Source of the DNA: Prorocentrum cordatum
Taxonomy: Eukaryota > Sar > Dinophyceae > Prorocentrales > Prorocentraceae
NCBI GenBank assembly: GCA_963575745.1
Contig: CAUYUJ010019082.1
Coordinates: 656,626-720,625, forward strand
Direction: 5' to 3'
Length of the DNA stretch: 64,000 nucleotides
The number at the start of each line of letters is the position of its first letter. Positions within the stretch are counted from its first letter, which is position 1. This document shows, one piece after another, positions 1-11,200 of the stretch. The notes under the pieces were generated by a model that worked only from the letters and a program-made list of their open reading frames with translations, was not told the DNA's origin and searched no databases. The translations under genes and the position numbers were made by a program.

Positions 1-341
1 GGAAATGGGTCCGATGTGGGGAGAGTTTGAAGGGGGCTGGGAGGCCCAGCCAACAGCTTCGCCTAAGGCGAAACCAAGCTCCCGCTTTGTCCGTAGTAAC
101 GATAGTCCCAGTATGAGAGGAAATGCCATTTCAAGCAATAGGAATATCCTTTTGGTCTCGATAGCGACTGCGTGCATCGCGGTGAGGCACAGTCAAATTT
201 GGGCGGCCGGTCGCTTGAGCCGACGCGGCCGCGGGCGCACGCTCGCTTCCGCTCCTTGCGTCCCTCAGCTGGCTTTAGAGTCGGGGGGGGGGAGACGAAA
301 CGTGAGCCCGTCGCCCCTATACAGCAGGCATAGCAGCTAAC
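1..341. other. No supported gene at left edge
   Basis: I see no recognisable coding signal. The stretch is GC-rich and lies just beyond the RNase H end of the copia element. It could hold that element's downstream terminal repeat, but no matching upstream copy was recognised. Confidence 0.4.
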
Positions 342-1246
342 TTACACAAAGACAGAAACGGAAGCGGGCCCAAATGAAGGTGGACCCGCTAGCAAGTTGC
401 CTCGCATGTGTATGACATACTCATCAGGCGGCGTCAGAACTTGATGTCTGGCCGGCCCGATATGGAGCATGTTATTCAGGTCATGTTTGAAGGTCTGTAT
501 ACCTCCCATAACTTGTAAGAGCATTTCTCTGTCGATGCTCCCCTTGGTGTGGCCATCCGCAGTCATATCGCGGGTATCACACCACTGAATGGTGTGCGCG
601 ATTCTACGCTCCATCATCTGTCGTATCCAACTGATGTGTCCTAAAACGGGTACATGCAGTCGGCTTCTTCAAGTCTTTGTTTGACAAGGACTTAAAAACA
701 GACCCAGCATCGACGGTCGAAGTGACCTTGATGCTCCAGCCACCCAACTCAAGTATATCGCTCAACTGAGTGGGCGTGAGCGGCCCCGCGTGGAGCTCGT
801 GCAAAGTCACAACCGTGGGATAACAGTCCTCCAAATTATGGGCTGCTGCTCGTGTCTCTGCTGAATAACTCTAGCGGGCCTGCAAGCGGTGAGACTTGCA
901 GTACGCATCAATCAAGTGAACGGCAGGCTTACCTGATAACGTGTTTCCACGTCGTAGCAGGTTTGCCCCGCGAACACCACAGCCTTTGACGTCGTCGGCG
1001 TCCCCACTCAGGCGTCGAACCTGAGTCGCTATGTAAGTCGACCTCGCCCGTGGGGTTCATCGCCTGGTAGACGATCTTCTTCGGGCAGGCCTGAAACTTG
1101 CTGGTGATTGCGTTCAGCCGTCGCACTTCAATGTTGGTCGGTACTTGGACGCGCCGTAGAGATACAACATACACCATTAACCACACCTGGGCAATCAGTG
1201 CGTATGCCAGCGCACCCCTGAGACTGACGAACATGCCTGCCACCAT
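342..1246 (-). pseudogene. Copia RNase H remnant
   Basis: Three short minus-strand frames (1246-929, 834-604, 617-342) cover the region after RT. The last contains IQWCDTRDMTADGHTKG followed by a leucine/methionine helix, which matches the end of a copia RNase H, usually W-V-x-T-x-x-x-x-A-D-x-x-T-K. The catalytic Asp of the first RNase H motif is not clearly readable. The frame breaks show that the domain is not functional. Confidence 0.6.
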
Positions 1247-1345
1247 CTCGGTTGCTCGAGCGTCAGCGTCAGCGCCGGTTAGTTCGGGATTCGTATAGGA
1301 CGGAGCTGTTTGATATAATCATCTGGATCCAAAGTAACATTGCCG

Positions 1346-2245
1346 TCATCGTCCTTGGGGTATCTCACAGCACAATTGGCATGTGTGCTTGTTGAGTTTA
1401 CACTTACCGAAAGTATCTTCAACGCATTTGACATATTTGTCAATGGTGTCCACAGTACCGGCCAAATTAATGTCATCAACATGCTTGGCCGTGAGCAAGT
1501 TATTGCTCGTCTCGAACTCCTCGTCGTAGGACGTGGGTCGGAGTCCAAATCCTCTGGCGGTTCTTCTGAGCTTACGTGAGAAAGCCCGTGGGGCGGCCTT
1601 AGTGCCTAAGCCAGGTTTCAAGCGCTGTACGCAGCGCTTTGACTCGTCGTAGCGCTCGAATCCTGGAAGAGCACGGAGCACGGTGGCCGATCCAGGCGGC
1701 AGAGAAAAACACACCACAGGTTCTTTTTCACCAATAGCCTCAGCAAGTTCCTGATAGGTCAATCCCTTCAGGAAGGCCATGTTGATGTCGAGGGAAGCAA
1801 TGACCCACTGCTTCCTGCACGCTGCCGTGCTAGCGAGTAACCTCTGGCTCGGCCGTCTTGCCGTTCCCGAAGCTGTTTCTACGTCGAAGGCTTCGAGGCC
1901 CATGAAGCCTCGGAGTACCAATCGCAGTCGGATGGCACGTTCCATCTCGCCCTTCTCGTTCTTCGCGAATTTCCAAGTGTGCACGTATCTCGAGGTCAGA
2001 AGGTTCGACGATGTGGCTATCTCCTGCATCTTAAAGAATTTGTTGTCGAGCCATGTCTTGAGCTCAGTGAAGAGGGCATTCGATACTTTATCGGGTTTCG
2101 CCTGAATGTCAGCTTTAGCGAGGAGGTCGTCTTCCTTAAAGACCGCGGCTCGCTTTGCAGCGGCGGTAACGTATACTCGCGCAGCGGTCACCCGGTCGGC
2201 ATCTAATATCATGCGCTGCTGCTCGGACAAGACTACCTTCGACAT
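1346..2245 (-). pseudogene. Copia reverse transcriptase domain
   Basis: This 299-codon frame is the best-preserved part of the element. It reads through the classic copia RT order: SRYVHTWKFAK and RLRLVLRGFMG, then VIASLDINMAFLKG (the first catalytic Asp, usually DVxxAFL), then RVQ-like CVQRLKPGLGTKAAPRAF, then LLTAKHVDDINLAG with the active-site pair at 1472-1483. The usual Tyr of YVDD is His here, as I recall from other dinoflagellate copia elements. The C-terminal residues become Cys-rich at a frame break near 1346. Integrase lies upstream and the RNase H tail downstream. Confidence 0.85.
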
Positions 2246-2415
2246 TTATGTCGTCAATCATAATTCAACGTATCGGCCACTTTCGTCTGAGTCGAGTCCG
2301 TAGCTGTCGTCTTCGACCATGGTGACCATGGGGGCGTAGTACGTCTCCTCGGCATCGGAGTCGCGAGTGCGCCCCCACTTCGGCAGGTGCCCCCGCTGTT
2401 CATCAGCTACAGTGA

Positions 2416-3019
2416 TCAGCGCGCTCTGATCTGATCTGGAACCATCTGCGTAGGCATGGTAAAGAGGTCCTCTGGTGGAGCTGCCTCCAACAATGTCCTT
2501 TCCTCTTGGAATTCTGCGCGCCGCACCTCCATAACATGCGACTCAAGATCAGCTTCTGGTTCCTCGTAAATCGTAGAGAGACGTCCGTCATCACGTGCTG
2601 CTTCGGCTTCTGAAGCTTCTATTGCGGTTCCTTCCGGTGTCGGCGCGTCAGCCAATTCCTTAAATTTTGATATGTCCGGATCAAAACTTGCTTGAGGTTT
2701 AGTGGAGCTCAGGCATTGGATGATTCGCGAATGTGCTGATGCAATTATATCATGTATATTCAGGGCAGTACCTTCTGCTTCGTAGTGATGAAATCCTGGA
2801 TGCACGTCGCTGTCGCAATGAACCAGATGTGCAGCTGTCGGCATAAGTAACCGGAGGTAGCTCATGGATACTCTTGGCTAATCTGCCCGAAACTACATTC
2901 TCAATGCGAAAGAAGTTCCTGATGAGATATTGTAGGGCCACATGTATCTTAGGAGGTAGAGGGCTTGCAGTTGTCATCTGAAGCGCCCCTTCCTTGGTCG
3001 GCACATAGCAAAAGGTCAA
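2416..3019 (-). pseudogene. Integrase-RT linker of the copia polyprotein
   Basis: Two overlapping minus-strand frames (3019-2750 and 2865-2416) bridge integrase and reverse transcriptase. The second is acidic and rich in Glu and Ala, typical of the disordered linker in copia polyproteins. No catalytic motif is visible. The frame change around 2800 is a further lesion. Confidence 0.45.
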
Positions 3020-4034
3020 AGCAGGCCTCCCGCTGATAGGGCGGCTGCGAATGTCAACGCCGTGCGTAGCGCAATGTTGTCGGAGCCAATTTCTCTGGCT
3101 ACGAGTGCTTCAATGTATAATGAATGCCTTGCGTCGCTGTATTGTACGTGAACATCTCGATTGCCCACTCGGATGATGACTTGACCCCTTCCAGGATCAT
3201 TCTTTACGACTGGGAACGGGCCACTCCAGCCTCCCCAGTCATCCTTCGTGGTCGTAGGGCGATGGTAATCGACCAAGTCTCCTTCGTCATAATAGTGCTG
3301 ACCTGTAATTGTCGTCTTAGTGCGTAAGGCACGATTGGTCTTAGCTACTGCTGTGGCCTGTGTGATAGCTTCAATACATGCCCTGCGCATCGTCTGTTCA
3401 CGAGAATGATCCGAAGTTTCCGTCGGCTGCTCGTGGTCCAGAACAGGGAGGTCAGGGAGCATTGCCGGTTGCCGTCCAAATAGAGCGTTGTATGGAGACA
3501 CCTCGCTATAGAAGGTGAATGCGTTGGCGGCGAACAAGGCTTCGTGCAGTAATCGGGTGAACACAAGAAGTATGTCTAACCTATTGGGTTCAGCCTCCAT
3601 GGCGCGAAGTTAATGGCGTGAGATGTCATTTCTGGCCTCGATCGCTATAGCGTGCTGCCCGCGCGCACATCCTAAATTCAGTGACTTTTGCTTTGAGTAC
3701 TGCTTTCGCAGTGTCATTGTTAAGGGAACCTTCTCCATCAGAGTAAAGTACCTTGGCCAGTCCAAACTGCGCTGCATCCAGCACTGATGATATGTATCCA
3801 GGATAGTGGTCATAGTCTTGTCTGGTATTTCAATCCCAGTAGCATATCGTATACAGCGATCGAGAATGTGGAATATATTGTGTTCTTGTTTGTAGAAAAA
3901 CAGATCGTGTTCCACTTCCTCATCGAACTTGCCAGGTAATGCAGTAGAGGGCATAACCAAGTGTCCAGGCTTGTCCCGAGCTCTGCATTCTCGGCATGTA
4001 GCACAAACGCCTTTGGTGATATTGAGTCTGACAT
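3016..4034 (-). pseudogene. Copia integrase, frameshifted
   Basis: Minus-strand frames 3960-3610 and 3600-3016 carry the integrase core and its C-terminal side. Readable blocks are VEHDLFFYKQEHNIFHILDR (first catalytic Asp region), then IRYATGIEIPDKTM, and beyond a frame break NAFTFYSEVSPYNALFGRQP, the copia-type motif after the catalytic Glu. The segment just upstream has CATCRECRARDKPGH, a likely remnant of the N-terminal zinc-binding part. A TGG-for-stop style break and at least two frameshifts inactivate it. It lies directly downstream of the pre-integrase motif and upstream of RT, as expected for copia. Confidence 0.7.
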
Positions 4035-4053
4035 TGTCCAGACCTATTTTGCT

Positions 4054-5961
4054 TCAGATGAGTCTCATCTTAGGCTCCTTCGAATGGAACCAGCGTAAGT
4101 TTAGCTTTCGCAGCTCGCGTGTTACCGCGCTGGGGTCAAGGCTTCGCAGGTTTTGTAGACTGATTTGTACATCGAACCGTGACCAGTCTGGTAGTCGCGG
4201 TCGTGCAGCAGGGTTCCCCGCTGGTGGTGGTGGAGGTGCTTCTCCACCTTGTTGTCGACCACGTCTGACTCTAATCTGTGGTAGTCGGAGATGGACATCC
4301 GAACTACTGGCCCCACTCGAGGCAGGTTGCCCTGCAGCAGGCTCAGCAGCGTGTCTTCCAACAGTAATGTCGTGACTGCTTGCGCCCGCGGTGGGTCCAG
4401 CTCTCGAGCCGGGCCTCGGTGCCCTCAGTCGCGTATGTGATGGTGCTGCTGGCGCCTCGGGTGGTGGTGCTGCTACCTCAGCAGGATATGGAGGTGCAGG
4501 TCCTGCTGCCGGCTCGGCGGGAACCGGCGGTATCTGTCCATGATTGTCGGGCAACTTCCAAGGCTTAGCAAATTTGCATTTGCCAGGTGTTAGTACGTGT
4601 CCAGGTTTGCTATTCCCGTAGTTCTTCTTACAGCACGGACACTCCCAATGGTAGCCGCCCTTATCGTACCACCTGCAGCGTCTCGGATCTCGATCATGAG
4701 AGGGAGAATGCATGTTGCCCGCGCAAGAAGGACAACCGAGACCTCCCGATGGTGGTCTCGCAATCGAACCATCAGGTTGTCGGGGCAGACTCGGGTCGTC
4801 CAAATCGCATCCCCTTGCGTTGGTGACCAACGCGGTGGACGAATGCGGGTAGCCATGGAAAGGATCACGAGTTGCCTGGACGAGATCGCGCGCGATCTGA
4901 ACATATTCGACGAAGAGTGACTGCATCTGTGAAGTATATTGTGCAGCCATGGACAGTTCCTTATTGCATACCGACGCGTGTTGATGATGGCCACTGCATC
5001 GTTTCCGTTCAAAAGGGGTAAGTAATAGACGATGGTTGGCCATGATTTCGGTCGGCTTTCGTATCAGTACACCATGGGAATCACGTAAGCCAGTAGTGCA
5101 TTGGTCCATGTTCACCTTGCAAGTGCCCTTGCTTTTGGCCAACGTAGCACATGGTGGTATCTGATCCACCCGAGTCCCCACCGGTTGTTCTCCTAAGTAA
5201 AATCGTCGAAGATTATGTTGACGTACAGCCACCTTCCCACAGAACTTGATATGTGGTAGATCTGCTTTATGATGTCCACGCCAGGTGTCGTAGTTAACCT
5301 TGGCATTGAAATAAGAAGGTAAACCAGTCGTTCTGCTGTCGGGCTGTAGTATGACAACTTTGACGAAACAAACGTCTAGATAGTGCACCACTGCATCTTG
5401 GACCTCCCTGTTGCCAAGATCAACAAAAGCACGTTTGTCGAGGTTTCCCCCTGAAGACAGACCCCGGCTGAACGCTAGCATGGAGATGCCTCCGATTCCC
5501 CCGCGCAGTTCTAACATATCTACCTTACTGTGTCGTCCGTAGCACACGGTGGGGATTATGGGGAATACATCTGCATTGGAGTCAGCCGGTTGCCCCGCAG
5601 GTAGTGCGATGTAGGTCTCCTCTCCATCGTCGCTATCCGCGTCGGGGTCCAAAGGTGCGTCGGTGTAGTACGTGCTACGCCCGAGTCCTTTCAGGTCGCC
5701 TCCACAGTCGTCGTTGCCTTCTTCGACGATTTTGGGTATATTGCGTGGTTTGATGCCAGCTTCTTTGTCTGCTTTCTGTGTTGCTTTTTTGTTTAATTCT
5801 GGCACCTGTTGGTAGTGCTGTCTGTTGTTCTGTCCCAGGTGAGCCAAGTGTCGGAAATTCGGGAAAGGCGGGGGGCGCGCGGCCGCGCTCAATCGAAGTG
5901 GGAGGGAGACGATCGCCATCGGTGATCGCCACTCGCCTTGAGCGTGGTCGTGAGCTGCCAT
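4054..5961 (-). pseudogene. Copia polyprotein segment: methyltransferase-like module, zinc cluster, pre-integrase motif
   Basis: This 635-codon frame has three recognisable parts. Around residues 147-330 is a module opening with MLELRGGIGGISMLAF at 5460-5520, which resembles motif I of C5 cytosine methyltransferases. It is followed by VVILQPDSRTTGLPS, where the catalytic Pro-Cys would be expected but is absent, and by a DQCTTGLRD...KPTEI block. Around residues 400-450 is a cysteine-rich, probably zinc-binding cluster (CPSC, then ECPCCKKNYG). After a long Pro/Ala linker, the C-terminus has LRKLNLRWFH, which resembles the gag-pre-integrase motif. The frame breaks just after this, at the start of integrase. 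The methyltransferase resemblance is motif-level only and the domain looks catalytically dead. Confidence 0.6.
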
Positions 5962-6183
5962 CTCCCAAGAAGAGTCGGTTCCGGCTGCTCCCAGTACAGT
6001 CGAGTACGGTTATTGGTAACACCATTGGGTCATGGTGCGTTGTGGTTGCACCCAGTCGGCTGGCCCTGGATCTCGATGTCATGGATGATCGTGTTGTCGC
6101 CCAGGTTCATCGTCACCCGTCTCACAACATGGCCCCACTCGGGGCCATTCTTAGGAGACTGCACGTAAGTTCGAGCTCCTTTA

Positions 6184-7219
6184 TCAACGAGTGTGGAGAC
6201 TTAGATGTACAGCACTTGTGTGATCTCTGTGTTTATGTAAGTCCATTGGATCAATTAACCTTGCAGTCATGATCGCTAGTGTCTTGTTGCGCCATTCGGC
6301 CTTCGGAACACCTTGTCCATGCCAGTCTAGAATATGCTCAGCAGGTTCTGCAGGTTCCCCTGCTATATTGCATGCGCATCGCCATAGGTTGGTGGGGATG
6401 CGCGCGCACGTCGTCGCCACTTGCAGATATGATCCGCTGGGCAACGTGTTAGCGCGGTCGTGCTCGAGGCCGAAGTTGCAGAAACGCATGCGCATGACTT
6501 GTAAATCATGATATTCAATGACATCTCGCATGGGGCCTTGTTTCCAGAAATATCCTGGCGGCCCCGCAAATACAATAGTCATGCGTAAAGCCCGAGCCTT
6601 GGGCATCAGATTTTGGATACGCTGGCAGCGTGGCCCTGCCCCCTTGCCAGGCAGCCTCGCACGCCAGTCAGCAGGTGTTGCCGCCCACAACAGTTGGTAA
6701 TCACCCGAGAGTAATGCACCCAAATACTGTGTAACAGTGGAAGTCATTACCTCTGCATGTGTAATGCGATCACATGCATCCACGGGCTCGGAGTTCAGCG
6801 CAAGCTGTCCGTATGTCCACAATGACAAGTGCACGAGAATGGTAGTGGTGCGACAATCCTCCTTTTTCTGCAGCGGCCACATAGCCGGGCCCACCGCTGT
6901 TCGCGGCAGCCGCGCAGCCGGGCTTGCCGCGGCCCCTGGCGCGCACAGCCGGTGCCTGGGAAGAGAATGCAGGTTTCCCCGCGTTTGCTGACAGCACCTG
7001 GGTGTTCGGCCTGGCTGAGAAAGCGCGAGCGGCCGCGGCGCGCGCCTGCCCCCGCCGCTCGTTTGGCGATGGGGGCGTCCAAATGCCAGTGCCATGCTGC
7101 GCTGCAGAGCCGCTGCTCGAAGTAAAGATATCAAGCTTTTCAGCAGCATCATCCACTTCCGCAGGTGTCCCTGCCCGTGCATCGGGAGGCGTCCACTTCG
7201 TGCCCTCCTCGTAGATGGC

Positions 7220-7270
<51 letters not shown>

Positions 7271-7584
7271 GCCTGCAAATTGCGGGGGGCGAAGTCTTTG
7301 TCGGCCGAGGTAGGGGTAGTCCCAAAGGACATATTTCTACGATGCCATGTCTGCAAGTTGTTATTCACCAAAGTCTGGATCGTGAAAGCGAACGTCTCGT
7401 CGTTAATAGAGACACTGGTGCCCTTCGTATCCTGTGACATAATGTACGCGTGAGCATCATACACAGCAGGTGTCCTTGCGATTGGCTCTGGATCGGATAC
7501 TTCCTTGACGAGTAATGGAGCCTCTTCGCAGTGAGGGTTGGCCGTGATAGTGAACGACATCGACCCTTGATCCGCAAAGGCCAT
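6184..7584 (-). pseudogene. Unassigned copia region interrupted by a TA microsatellite
   Basis: A 466-codon minus-strand frame runs from the protease side toward the integrase side. Its first ~105 residues look like ordinary protein. A run of alternating Ile-Tyr then marks a (TA)n expansion at 7223-7269. The middle is Arg/Ala-rich and probably out of frame. The last ~170 residues again look like real protein, with clustered Cys and Trp (WRCACNIAG, EHILDWHGQG). I do not recognise a domain. The position inside the copia polyprotein is the only functional clue. Confidence 0.4.
7223..7269. repeat. (TA)n microsatellite
   Basis: About 47 bases of pure TA repeat interrupt the copia coding region and translate as alternating Ile-Tyr on either strand. 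Confidence 0.95.
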
Positions 7585-8260
7585 TTCGTAGTCGTCAGCC
7601 TTGAGTGATGCCCGGAGGGTGTCTTCACCAGGTCGAGTATTCCTGCACCTTTTCCGAATAGAACCTTGTATATCTCCACGCCAGGGATGATAATCTTCTC
7701 GTGCCCCTGCTCAACGATCAGGATGGCCCCCATGTTGGCCATGCTCCTCAGACCCACGATGGCGGGGAAGTTCCCTCCAGAGCCCTCGTGTCAAGTCTCG
7801 GCACGGCAGGTCGCCCCGCAGGACCTCCCATTTCTCTGCGTGCAATCTTGCAATGCAGGGATGTGTCGCAAATCGCGGCGCCATGCCCCACTCCTGATAC
7901 GTAAAGCCTCTTCGTGAGGCTCAGCCTTTTAATGGCGTGCCCGTGGGAGCGTGATATCTGCTCAAAGGTCGGTGCCGTCTTCAATTAATTGAGATTGATA
8001 TCACTGCCAATATCCAAAAGAATCGTCAACATACCATGGATCATAGTTACACTGTTAGTTGCCAAGGCTAGCTCATGGCGTTCACCAAATATTCCAGGAA
8101 CTTCAGACACTGTCGTACCATGCAAGCCTTTGCGGCGCCTCTGCTCCAACACCCAATCATCTCTTGACACAGATGTGGAAAAAACAAAAAAAACACGAGC
8201 CTCTTCTTCTGTAATAGGATTCTTTTCAAATATCCAGGCTGTAAGGTATTCGTCATACAT
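7500..8260 (-). pseudogene. Retropepsin (aspartic protease) region, frameshifted
   Basis: Three minus-strand frames together read like a retroviral-type aspartic protease. The frame ending at 7985 finishes with LLDIGSDINLN, an active-site loop in which the usual D-T/S-G becomes D-I-G at 8003-8014, and then stops. The next frame (7984-7748) carries RLYVSGVGHGAAICD. The third (7757 downward) has ANMGAILIVEQGHEKIIIPG and KTPSGH, which resemble the C-terminal flap side of dinoflagellate copia proteases. A working enzyme would need these in one frame, so the gene is inactive. It sits between the gag-like ORF and the methyltransferase-like region. Confidence 0.55.
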
Positions 8261-8784
8261 ATATGGTTGTGATGTGGAGGTAAATTCAGAAATGTGTCCT
8301 CGTCTGCGCGCATGTTCATCTGACCATCAATATGTATCCTGAGTACCGTATGCATCATGTCGCGTTCGGACATCCCACTGTTGCCACTGCGCATGCTTGC
8401 AGGGATTTCCGTCCTGCGCTGACTGCGTGGACGGAGATCTCGCCCATATGGCATGTATGAGTGCGAAGACTGAAGCAACTGAGCGCTCCTGTCGTTAGCC
8501 CTTTCCATGCGCCTCAACCACGTATCGTTCACGGGCGGTGGCGGAACTTGCCGCAGGCAGCTGGATACAAGCAAGTAGCTGCAAAAAGCTGCAGCTTCTG
8601 GTTTGTGCCCCAGAAAAGAATTCCCGTAGTGAAAAGTTGCCCTACATTCGCAAGGCTGCTGGGCTTCCCATGCCTCGGAAACCTCATTATTCAGTGTGGG
8701 ATGGAGTGAGCTGGACATGCCAGTACTGTCATCGTAATTAGAGGTCCGGGGTTGCTTGCAAACTCCACATGCTTTGAGTTTCAC
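8068..8784 (-). pseudogene. Gag-like leader ORF of the copia element
   Basis: This 238-codon minus-strand frame lies directly upstream of the protease motif, where a copia gag would sit. It has a CGVC cysteine pair near the start and a basic stretch, but no zinc knuckle of the C-x2-C-x4-H-x4-C type and no capsid fold I can recognise. The last third overlaps, in another frame, the start of the protease region, so a frameshift lies around 8260. The call rests mainly on position. A plus-strand frame over 8538-8741 ends in a short C-x2-C motif and may be a competing fragment. Confidence 0.35.
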
Positions 8785-9699
8785 CCCTCGTTGGCTGACC
8801 TGGTGAGGAGAGCTTCAGAAGTAACGCTCGGTCGCATGCCATGGGTGGTCCCTAATAAGGCCACGGGCATCTCAGCTTTATGTTATGTAAGGTGTGGATA
8901 CATGAGCGCGGACAGAGCGAATGAGTTCCGAGGGCCATGTCAGCCATGCAGCTCTACACTCAAGTACCTGAAGAACATTTGGAGGGGGATAGTGCCTGAG
9001 GGAAACGGACGGAAGCTCTCGACTCTCGACCCCGTGGCCCCTCCATACATCTTCGGCTCTCCCTCTCATCAGCACCCCACGCCCTCTCGGCTGCTCCTGG
9101 CTGGTAAGGGCGCCGAGAGCCCTTCGAGCTGACGATTCGGGGGTGTTTCGTGGAGGTAGGGACCCTGGTCGATCTGGACTGTTGCGCGTTCGAGCGCTTG
9201 AGGAACGGAGGTGGGGAATACGGAATAGCACGAGGAGGAAGGGGTCGGGTCGGGTCGGGCAGCCCACGGAAGCTCCACGGTGAGGAGACTGCTCCGGCGG
9301 GTGAAGCGGTTGAAGAAACGTCCAGCCCAGAGAGAGAGAGGCAGAGACGGTGCAGACAGCAGAAGGAGTAGCAGAGAGGAGGGGGAGGACGAAGGCGGTG
9401 CGACACGGCGCTGCGACGCAGCGCTGCGCACTCACAGCTAATACTCCACAGGAGTGCTGGTAAAAACAGCAAACAAATACCCGAACACCTCGACCGCAGT
9501 TTCCCTTCTTTCCTGGGAAATGGGTTGGAGCTTCCTCTTCATCCTCCTTGTTCCTCGTTTCTCGTTCCTCGCTCTTCCTCCTCTTCCATTCCTTCTCCTT
9601 CTGAATAACTTTTCCCCATCGCACCCCGAGGCTGGTCGGAAGGGCAGACCGAGCGTTTCGCCTGAGACTTCCTCACCATGTATGATCCTGAAGGTTAAC
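8785..9699. other. No supported gene
   Basis: Open frames here (for example minus 8878-9624) are rich in Ser, Pro, Arg and Leu and change composition abruptly. I see no domain, and the AG- and CT-rich tracts explain the lack of stops. Confidence 0.4.
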
Positions 9700-10089
9700 A
9701 GATGACAACCAATTCACGGATTGAGAGCGGCCCGTTTTCAAACATGTGGGTCTTGCCTTTAGCGCAACGCACATTCATTAAAACAAACTGCCAGAGTTTC
9801 ACGGATTGGGGCTGGCCCGTTTTGAAAATGTGGCTCTCGCCTCAGCGCCGCGCACACGCGTCTTAAGCAAAACGCCAAAAGTTGAATGGATGGAGGGCGG
9901 CTATGTTTCAAAATGTGGTTCTCGCCTCGGCGCCGCGCACATTCGTTCTAAAACTGTGCAAGAGCCTCACGGATTGACTGCGGTCCGTTTTCAAAATGTT
10001 GTTATCTCCTTAGCGCCGCGCGCATTCGTCTTAAACAATTGCAGTTCCACGGGCGTTTTCAACATGTTGCCATCGCCTTAGCGCCGCGC
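9700..10089. repeat. ~83-bp tandem satellite, left part
   Basis: About five diverged copies share the core CACGGATTG, then CCCGTTTTCAAAATGTGG, CTCGCC, GCGCCGCGCAC and ATTCGTCTTAAA. Copy anchors fall near 9715, 9800, 9885, 9968 and 10048, a period of 80-85 bases. The array stops abruptly at 10089 inside a copy and resumes at 11065. Confidence 0.85.
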
Positions 10090-11064
10090 CTCAGCACAGT
10101 AGCACCAACAGCGTTATAGGGAGCAGAGACGTAGACCCTCACGGAGCCTCTACGGCAACATCTACGACGGACACAACGACGCATGCTTCGCATGATCATC
10201 AGAACGCCACGGAGACGCACAACGAAAGAAGCCGGCCCTCACAGCGGCCAGGGACCGAATCTCGACGGCGCGAACAACAAAGCACAAGACCACGAAGACC
10301 GCACCAACAGCACTAGCGACGACGCAGACAGCAACCCATCGCAATGTGATGCACCTGACACGCCTGACAAGCACAGCGAAGCCGGCGAAGACAGCACCAC
10401 CGCAGACGAAATGGAACCATGGGTCGACTACATCCAGCGAGCGACACGACGCGCAGAGCACCTCATGAAGCTCCACCACATTGACAACTGGGACACGCTG
10501 CACAAACGGAAAGTATGGCGCATGGCTTCACGAGTCGCAAACCACGACTGGACGAGGTGGACATGGCGAGTGCTGCGCTGGCACCCAGTCCTCAACCCGC
10601 GCCAGCGGGGACACAGGCAGCACGGTGGCCAAAACAAGCGTTGGGACGACGAACTTACAACTTACTTACGTCAACGCAGACCAGACCTCCACCGACCGCC
10701 CACGCAAGCCCATTCGAAAGGACAACCGAACGACATCACATGGACGCAAACAGCCCAAGACACCGAAACATGGACAGCGCTCGAGCACCACTTCACCGAC
10801 CTCACGTCGACCAGCACCCGGGACTCAGACCAATGACGTAAATCTCTGCGAACGTTGCGACGTCTCACCCAACCCGCGCCGACACCGACACCAAGGACTT
10901 TCTTTTCCTCCTCCTCCCCCTCTCCTCCAAACTTTTTACATGTTTCGCATTGCATGAATCCAGACACCTCAGATCCTAAAGGCCATGGCCTCACCCACCT
11001 GGTCTGCTCTAGGCCCGGACGCTGTCGGCAACGGTGGTCGCATCGCATCGCATCGCATCGCATC
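10090..11064 (+). mobile_element. 5'-truncated LINE insertion in the satellite
   Basis: A 975-bp segment splits one satellite copy. The 9-mer GCGCCGCGC occurs immediately on both sides (10081-10089 and 11065-11073), consistent with a target-site duplication, although the 9-mer is also part of the satellite unit. The insert carries the C-terminal part of a LINE reverse transcriptase and ends in CATCG pentamers, a simple-repeat 3' tail. Truncation at the 5' end plus a short tail is the signature of target-primed reverse transcription. Confidence 0.75.
10183..10836 (+). pseudogene. LINE reverse transcriptase C-terminal fragment
   Basis: This 217-codon frame starts with a basic, disordered stretch. 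It then contains EPWVDYIQRATRRAEHLM, a W-D-T-L-H-K-R-K-V-W-R helix, RWTWRVLRWHPVLNPRQRG, GQNKRWDDEL and, near the end, a W-T-A-L-E-H-H-F motif. This Trp-rich pattern (Y-I-x-R-x-T-R, W-R-x-A, R-W-D-D, W-x-x-L-E) is typical of the region after the RT fingers and palm in several LINE families. The RT core itself is missing, so the gene is a 5'-truncated remnant. The frame is open to 10836 and ends about 230 bases before the tail. Confidence 0.65.
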
Positions 11065-11065
11065 G
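11041..11065 (+). repeat. (CATCG)5 tail of the LINE
   Basis: Five perfect CATCG units end exactly at the duplicated GCGCCGCGC. Simple-repeat tails take the place of poly(A) in some LINEs. Confidence 0.85.
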
Positions 11066-11200
11066 CGCCGCGCACACTCGTCTTAAACATTTGCCAACGT
11101 TTTCACGGATTGGGGGCGGTTTGTTTTCAAAGCGTAGTTGCGTGGTTCTCGCCGTAGCGACGCGCGCATTCGTCTTAAAACCTTGTAAGAGTTTGAAGGA
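11065..11200. repeat. ~83-bp satellite, right part
   Basis: The satellite resumes with GCGCCGCGCACACTCGTC and one more copy starting with TTTCACGGATTGGGGG at about 11102, then decays toward 11200. Confidence 0.8.

Larger units (their letters stand above)
342..8784 (-). mobile_element. Decayed Ty1/copia-type retrotransposon
   Basis: Read on the minus strand from about 8784 down to 342, the fragments fall in copia order: gag-like leader, aspartic protease, a methyltransferase-like and cysteine-rich region, pre-integrase motif and integrase, reverse transcriptase, RNase H tail. Integrase upstream of RT is the hallmark of Ty1/copia rather than Ty3/gypsy. The reading frame is broken many times and a TA microsatellite sits inside the coding region, so this copy is dead. 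I could not identify the long terminal repeats, so the true ends are uncertain. The protein style, with a GIGG-containing module before integrase and an HVDD active site in RT, matches copia elements I associate with dinoflagellates. Confidence 0.8.

Noticed and set aside
8878-9624. 248-codon minus-strand frame
   Set aside because: Low-complexity ends, no domain, and competing frames of similar length on the same strand.
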